Assembly (NCBI GenBank): GCA_025149285.1
Contig: CP102274.1
Span: forward strand, 4,552,001-4,616,000
DNA from: Hungatella hathewayi
GTDB lineage: Bacteria > Bacillota > Clostridia > Lachnospirales > Lachnospiraceae
Length of the DNA stretch: 64,000 nucleotides
Reading direction: 5' to 3'
Shown here: piece after piece, positions 59,727 through 64,000 of the stretch
Layout: each line of letters starts with the position of its first letter
How positions within the stretch are numbered: position 1 is the stretch's first letter
Position numbers and translations under genes: made by a program
The notes under the pieces: generated by a model
Told to the model about the DNA's origin: nothing
Databases searched by the model: none
The model's input: the letters and a program-made list of their open reading frames with translations, nothing else

Positions 59727-60596
59727 CTATTTTCCCTTGCAAATGGCAAGCGTTTCATCCTCCGCTTCCAGGACAAACCGCAGATACGTCCTGTCATCGA
59801 AGCTGTGAAATCCCGGGGCTATTCCTTTCGGTCCTTTAAACCGGAACATGCACATGGGATCCGTCTCCTTCACCTCCCGGATGACGGCTTCACTCTCCGC
59901 AAGGCTCCCGAAAAGTTCCGGATATCCGTCGCTCGCCAGCACCACTTCTTCTCCGGGCCGAACCGGATATACCCGGGTGTGTTCTTCATGGATCGGAAAC
60001 CCATCCAGCACATCGTAGGAATATTCCCCGTCACCATTGGCAAAACGGCACTCTCCCACCAGAAGCGGCATAATGTACTCACGCCCCGTATCATGCTCCG
60101 CCAGCTCCTCAAGCGTCTTTCCTGCAGCCAGTTCCAGCTGGTTATAAGCCGACCTGACGCCCGCAGTCAGTTCATCCATCACCGTCGTTTTCCGGTAAAG
60201 CCTGCCGCCGATCATACACTGACAATCCCCAAAGCACCAGACCTCCCGGCGCATGCGGCTGTATACAACAAGAACGGCCTGAGGACGCTCCTCTCTCATC
60301 CGTTCCAGAAGCTCCGGATGTTCCAATGCCTGAAATGAGGCCGACCGCAGCGCATGATTTAAACAGGAAACAGCTTCTTGCGCACTGCAGTCCGCCGGAA
60401 GCGTTTCCAGCGCACCCAGAAGTACATCTTTGGCGAACCGCCCTCCTGTCTTTTCCCCCGGCCACACAAGGCTTCCTTTGCTGGTCACCCCATCGATAAC
60501 CGCAAAATAATGACGGCCTGTATAAAGGCCATCCTCACACAGTTCCTGGTTCGGATGCTTTGCCTGGATCCATGTTTCAATAATCCGCTCTCCCAT
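59727..60596 (-). CDS. PP2C-like phosphatase-fold protein
   Basis: The 289-residue protein has a loose PP2C/SpoIIE-type outline: AVIDGVTSKGSLVWPG near 32 in place of the first aspartate motif, VVYSRMRREVWCFGDCQ near 110-125, VVLASDGYPELFG near 223, and FDDRTYLRFVLE near 266. The core aspartates (Asp35, the D of GDC, ASDG, DDRT) are present, so metal-dependent Ser/Thr phosphatase activity is possible. No kinase or anti-sigma partner is next to it. It precedes greA on the same strand by 85 bp but is probably separate. Confidence 0.7.
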   Translation of the reverse strand: MGERIIETWIQAKHPNQELCEDGLYTGRHYFAVIDGVTSKGSLVWPGEKTGGRFAKDVLLGALETLPADCSAQEAVSCLNHALRSASFQALEHPELLERMREERPQAVLVVYSRMRREVWCFGDCQCMIGGRLYRKTTVMDELTAGVRSAYNQLELAAGKTLEELAEHDTGREYIMPLLVGECRFANGDGEYSYDVLDGFPIHEEHTRVYPVRPGEEVVLASDGYPELFGSLAESEAVIREVKETDPMCMFRFKGPKGIAPGFHSFDDRTYLRFVLEAEDETLAICKGK

Positions 60597-60692
60597 TCAG
60601 AACACTCCTCCTCCCGTTTGTTTCCGGTTCATTTTTCCCATACAGCCAGTTTCCGCAGCAAAACCGCCCCGCAAACCGGGGTACAGAGAATA

Positions 60693-60722
60693 CGAAATGG
60701 CAGGTTTTCTCCCTGCCATTCG
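60693..60722 (-). terminator. Weak hairpin in the gap after the GH105 gene
   Basis: AATGGCAGG and CCTGCCATT pair around a 7-nt loop. No good T-tract follows, and its role, perhaps ending the GH105 operon, is uncertain. Confidence 0.35.
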
Positions 60723-60865
60723 CTGTCGGAAGCATCTGCTCCCGCTCATACCGTATGATACCAGTTGGTAGTATACCACAAAACAGGAATAATAACAATG
60801 TCCTGCCATCATTCTGAAGCCCTGTTTTCTCCTTTTTTAATCAGAAAAATTCTGCTTTTCTTTCC

Positions 60866-61915
60866 TTAAAGCGCCCCGTCCCCTTTCATGGAATCGTACT
60901 GAAGAAGCCCGGCGAAAAATGCAAGCGCCATGCCCTGTCCCCAGCCCTGAATCCATTTGCGGGAAATACTGCGGTAGCCTTCCCTGTCCTTCATCACCGC
61001 GGTGCCGCCGGAGACATTCGTCACGCGGCCGTCCTCCGTCACATTGGCCAGGAGACCCTGTACTGTTTTGTTTACATATTTTAAATACAGCGGGTTCTTT
61101 TTCGCCAGCATCGCCGCGGCAATCCCGGCAGAGGCGGACACTTCCTCATAGGATTCGCCGTCATCCAGAAGCGTGCGCCATAAACCGGACTCCGTCTGGT
61201 ACAGCTTCAGCGCAGATAGCTGCTCATTTAAGCTTCCCGCAATCTCTAAATACTCCGGATATAAATAGCATTCCGGGAGAATATGGGATACCCGGGACAT
61301 GGTATACGCCGCCCAGCAGTTGGCCCTTCCCCAATAGAAGCCGCTCATATGGTCCTTTGTAATATGGTTATAGCCATGATACCACAGTCCGTTTTTCTCG
61401 TCCTGCAAATACTGAATGTGCCAGTACCACTGTTTCAGCGCATCCGCTGTCAGCTCGGGTCTGTCAAGCAGCACGCCTGCCCGCAGCAGAAACAGCGCGG
61501 CCATAAAAAGCGTGTCCGCCCAGCACTGTTCCGGGAAATCATTATCCGCGGACACGGTATGCTGCAGGACGCCGTCTCCGAACCGAAGCGCCTCATGTTC
61601 CAGGTAATCCACCTTGGCCTCGATGATATCTCTGTAAAGCTCCGAACCGGTGTGCTGATAAAGCGTCAACAGCACATGCCCCATGGCGCAGGTATTAACC
61701 GTAAATCCGGGAAGTCCAAGATCGATCAGTTCATCCACCCTCTCCTTCATACGGTCCAGATACTGCGGTTTCCCTGTCGCCTCATACGCCTCTGCGATGC
61801 CGTAATAGGCGACACCGCAGGGCCAGTCCCATGTCATATCCATCCGCATGGTGCGCTCCACGATCCGGTCCATGGTCTCTTCGATGATATCTCTGTCAAA
61901 TTCCAGTTTCCCCAT
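60866..61915 (-). CDS. GH105 unsaturated glucuronyl hydrolase (YteR-like)
   Basis: The 349-residue protein has the alpha/alpha six-barrel of families GH88/GH105: MTWDWPCGVAYYGIAEAYEATG near 28-49, the catalytic aspartate region FTVNTCAMGHVLLTLY, ADTLFMAALFLLR near 133, and SGFYWGRANCWAAYTMSRV near 213. Such enzymes split the unsaturated uronic acid from lyase-cleaved pectin (rhamnogalacturonan) or similar polysaccharides. It is cytoplasmic and is the last gene of an ABC importer operon, which would bring in the oligosaccharide. Confidence 0.9.
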   Translation of the reverse strand: MGKLEFDRDIIEETMDRIVERTMRMDMTWDWPCGVAYYGIAEAYEATGKPQYLDRMKERVDELIDLGLPGFTVNTCAMGHVLLTLYQHTGSELYRDIIEAKVDYLEHEALRFGDGVLQHTVSADNDFPEQCWADTLFMAALFLLRAGVLLDRPELTADALKQWYWHIQYLQDEKNGLWYHGYNHITKDHMSGFYWGRANCWAAYTMSRVSHILPECYLYPEYLEIAGSLNEQLSALKLYQTESGLWRTLLDDGESYEEVSASAGIAAAMLAKKNPLYLKYVNKTVQGLLANVTEDGRVTNVSGGTAVMKDREGYRSISRKWIQGWGQGMALAFFAGLLQYDSMKGDGAL

Positions 61916-61971
61916 CTGCCTGTTCCTCCATCTTCAACAGCTTTTTTCTTCTTTCCTCTTCCATTTCATCC

Positions 61972-62817
61972 TTATCCCTTTAATCCGCTGGTACTGATTC
62001 CCTCGACCAGATATTTCTGGAAGAAGATGAAGATAATCACTGACGGAAGAATGGATAGGGAAGCCATGGCAAACATTGCACCGTAATCCGAGGAAGAGCC
62101 CGGATCACAGAACAGCTTTAACGCAAGGCTGACCGGATACTTAATGGACTTATTGATGTAAAGCAGTGCAGAGAGGAAGTCATCCCATCTCCACATGAAG
62201 GAGAAGATTCCGCCGGTTACCAGAGCCGGCGTAATTAACGGAAGGATTACCCTTGCAAATATCTGTGGATAGGAACAGCCGTCAATCTTGGCCGCCTCGT
62301 CCAGCTCCTTCGGAATACCGTCGATAAAGTTGGTCATCAGGTAGACGAAAAATCCCTGGATTGCAAAGAAGTACGGCACGATCAGCGGTAAGTAGCTTCC
62401 CACCCAGCCAAGCTTCTGGTACCAGAGGTACTGCGGGATCATTAAAACCTGTGCCGGAAGCATCATGGAGAGCAGCATCGCCGCAAACAGTATTTTCTTT
62501 CCCCGGAATTCAAATCGTGCGAATCCATACGCCACCACCGCAGATGAAATTACGGTTCCAATCGTGGCGATTACGGAGATAAACAGGGAATTTTTAAAGA
62601 ATACCAGAAACGGCACCTTTGCAAAGCCCTTCAGTCCGTTTATGTAATTATCCAGCGTAAACGGATTGGGGATCAGGCTCCCGGCCGTCTGGAAGATGGT
62701 TTTCGTCTCCTTAAAAGAACTCATGAACATCCAGATCAGCGGATAAATCATGAGAATGCCAATGCCGAACACGATGACATGGTATACGATATCGCGAATT
62801 CTTTTCTTTGCCTTCAT
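61972..62817 (-). CDS. Sugar ABC transporter permease (MalG/YtcP type)
   Basis: The 281-residue protein has six membrane helices, the EAA loop DEAAKIDGCSYPQIFARVILP near 186 and the typical EGISTSGLKG tail. It makes the channel with the MalF-type permease encoded 2 bp upstream. ATG 62817 follows AAGGAGGGCTTTAATT; the 29 in-frame codons before it lie inside the other permease gene. Downstream is the GH105 hydrolase. Confidence 0.92.
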   Translation of the reverse strand: MKAKKRIRDIVYHVIVFGIGILMIYPLIWMFMSSFKETKTIFQTAGSLIPNPFTLDNYINGLKGFAKVPFLVFFKNSLFISVIATIGTVISSAVVAYGFARFEFRGKKILFAAMLLSMMLPAQVLMIPQYLWYQKLGWVGSYLPLIVPYFFAIQGFFVYLMTNFIDGIPKELDEAAKIDGCSYPQIFARVILPLITPALVTGGIFSFMWRWDDFLSALLYINKSIKYPVSLALKLFCDPGSSSDYGAMFAMASLSILPSVIIFIFFQKYLVEGISTSGLKG

Positions 62818-62819
62818 AA

Positions 62820-63713
62820 TTAAAGCCCTCCTTCGTACACCCAGAATCTCTTTGTCGCAAACAGAAACAGCGTGATCAGTCCGATTATAGCCAGCATTAC
62901 CCACGCCAGCGCCGCGCCGTATCCGGTGTTATAGAACTCAAAGGACTGCTGGTACATATACACCGTGTAAAAAAGGGTGGAATTCATCGGTTTTCCCTGG
63001 GTGATGATATAGCTCTGCGTAAAGGCCAGGAAGCCATTGATCATCTGCATGACCAGGTTGAAGAAAATTGTCGGTGTCAGAAGCGGCAGCGTAATCCGGA
63101 AGAATTTGGAAATGCCGTTAGCCCCATCCACATTGGCCGCCTCGTACAGAGACTGCGGAATCTGTTTTAACGAGGATAAGAAAATCAGCATGGAGGAACC
63201 GAACTGCCATACCGCCAGGATAATTAACACCCAGATTGCCGTCTTCGTGTTGCCCAGCCAGGACATGGTACAGTTAATTCCAACCGCCTGAAGCAGCTTG
63301 TTGATCACGCCGTCCGTGGCAAACATACGCTTCCACAGAATAGCGACCGCAACGGAACCGCCGATGATGGATGGAAGGTAATAGGCCGCGCGGTAAAAAC
63401 CGGTCAGCTTCGTGCTCTTCAGCAGCAGCATCGCCACAATCAGCGCAAATAAAAGACGCAGCGGTACAGACACAAACGCAAAGAAGAAGGTGACCTTAAT
63501 GGATTTATAGAATGTCTCATCCGCAAACATAGTCTTGAAATTCTGCAGGCCCGTGAAGACGGGCGGAGACAAAATATCATAGCTGCAGAAGGAATAGTAC
63601 AGTGAAATTCCCATCGGCACTATCATAAACAGCAGGAATCCGATGGTAAACGGCATGGTAAAAATCATTCCCGCCGTGCGCTCATTATTCATAGCTTTTT
63701 TCAGCATTTTCAT
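62820..63713 (-). CDS. Sugar ABC transporter permease (MalF/LplB type)
   Basis: The 297-residue protein has six membrane helices and the EAA loop EAANVDGANGISKFFRITLP near 198. It pairs with the MalG-type permease. ATG 63713 follows AAAAAGGAGCAGATCT; a 20-codon extension runs back through this site into the hairpin and is rejected. The binding-protein gene lies directly upstream. Confidence 0.92.
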   Translation of the reverse strand: MKMLKKAMNNERTAGMIFTMPFTIGFLLFMIVPMGISLYYSFCSYDILSPPVFTGLQNFKTMFADETFYKSIKVTFFFAFVSVPLRLLFALIVAMLLLKSTKLTGFYRAAYYLPSIIGGSVAVAILWKRMFATDGVINKLLQAVGINCTMSWLGNTKTAIWVLIILAVWQFGSSMLIFLSSLKQIPQSLYEAANVDGANGISKFFRITLPLLTPTIFFNLVMQMINGFLAFTQSYIITQGKPMNSTLFYTVYMYQQSFEFYNTGYGAALAWVMLAIIGLITLFLFATKRFWVYEGGL

Positions 63714-63762
63714 AGATCTGCTCCTTTTTCCCTTGATCAGAAATTCCTGATTCCTGAAAAAA

Positions 63763-63803
63763 GGGCGCCCCATATGTCAGATTTTATCGAAATGGGGACA
63801 CCC
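63763..63803 (-). terminator. Hairpin between binding protein and permease genes
   Basis: GGGCGCCCCAT and ATGGGGACACCC pair (about 11 bp with one bulge) between the binding-protein stop and the first permease start, the same position as the hairpin at 17591. Partial termination is likely. Confidence 0.6.
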
Positions 63804-63829
63804 TCAAAATGTTTTCAATTAACAGCCGT

Positions 63830-64000
63830 TTATTTGGCTTTTTCTGCCATGATCTTATTTCCCTCGGTATAAAGCTGCTCTGCCGCTTCCTCCGCAGTCA
63901 GTTCGCCGTAGCATACCTTCTCACCCAGCTTATTGATTAAGTCGGATACCTCTGCGCTTCCGTTGGGATACGGAGGGTTGATCTGAGAAGAATTCGGTGT
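63830..64000 (-). CDS. Sugar-binding protein of ABC importer (C-terminus only)
   Basis: The last 56 residues of a reading frame that continues past the right edge. The sequence ends with a helical LTAEEAAEQLYTEGNKIMAE stretch, typical of the C-terminal helix of family 1 solute-binding proteins. Its place before two MalFG-type permeases supports this. The lipoprotein signal lies outside the window. Confidence 0.8.
   Translation of the reverse strand, partial: TPNSSQINPPYPNGSAEVSDLINKLGEKVCYGELTAEEAAEQLYTEGNKIMAEKAK

Noticed and set aside
1..64000. tRNA, rRNA, prophage or transposase genes
   Set aside because: I looked in all gaps and found no tRNA-like CCA or TTCRANNC stretch, no rRNA blocks and no integrase, transposase or phage structural protein.

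Overview
The window looks like chromosomal DNA of an anaerobic, Gram-positive gut Firmicute, most likely a member of the Lachnospiraceae (Enterocloster / Hungatella / Clostridium symbiosum neighbourhood). The reasons are moderate G+C, strong AGGAGG-type ribosome binding sites, TTGACA/TATAAT promoters, many ABC sugar importers with lipoprotein binding proteins, a carbamate kinase, DUF2325, DUF3798 and DUF6110 families, and LysS paired with GreA. No rRNA, tRNA, phage module, transposase or intact CRISPR array was seen. The genus assignment is inference from gene content only.

Layout. 1-5071: Nudix hydrolase (cut by the left edge), small export protein, divergent Sir2, a 50-residue protein, PAP2 phosphatase, family 2 glycosyltransferase and CPBP protease. 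5205-5625: giant imperfect palindrome A. 5727-10506: carbamate kinase, PHP phosphoesterase, a GntR-controlled ABC-2 exporter and a PdaA-type deacetylase. 10532-11229: giant palindromes B and C. 11237-19081: a beta-glycoside locus (GH1, GH3, AraC regulator, three-part ABC importer). 19486-29607: a LacI-regulated operon (DUF3798 binding protein, RbsA-type ABC importer, amidohydrolase, proC, ketopantoate-reductase-like gene) with a YhcH-family gene; three copies of one 14-bp operator tie it together. 29722-35674: alkyltransferase-like protein, thioredoxin, Crp/Fnr regulator, a full-length FokI-like restriction enzyme with no methyltransferase beside it, Asp/Glu racemase, an Fpg/Nei-family protein lacking its catalytic proline, and small proteins. 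35781-43376: SPL-type radical SAM protein, old-yellow-enzyme-type reductase, LysR, endonuclease III, VOC protein, alcohol dehydrogenase and a YczE-like membrane protein. 43552-53241: an iron/metal homeostasis island. 53636-60596: AgcS symporter, PadR plus membrane protein, LysS with an extra tRNA-binding domain, GreA and a PP2C-like protein. 60866-64000: GH105 hydrolase with an ABC importer, cut by the right edge.

The metal island is the most coherent candidate system. It holds a P1B-type ATPase with an SCA membrane motif (the P1B-6 class, as in ferrosome FezB), a DUF6110 protein, an unannotated 26-residue membrane microprotein, an HMA-domain protein, a DtxR-family regulator, a FeoA domain protein, a heterodimeric ABC exporter pair, an AraC regulator and a flavodoxin. 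Five copies of one palindrome, RTTAG-N6-CTAAC, lie at its promoters. I read it as a DtxR-controlled iron regulon that includes a possible ferrosome-forming operon.

The second candidate is the three giant hairpin elements within 6 kb. Each is about 290-420 nt, with outer arms of unrelated sequence but the same inner design of two hairpins; A and C also share two loop sequences. Several arm mismatches are of the G-U type, which suggests selection on an RNA fold, and copy A is flanked by a 9-bp direct repeat.
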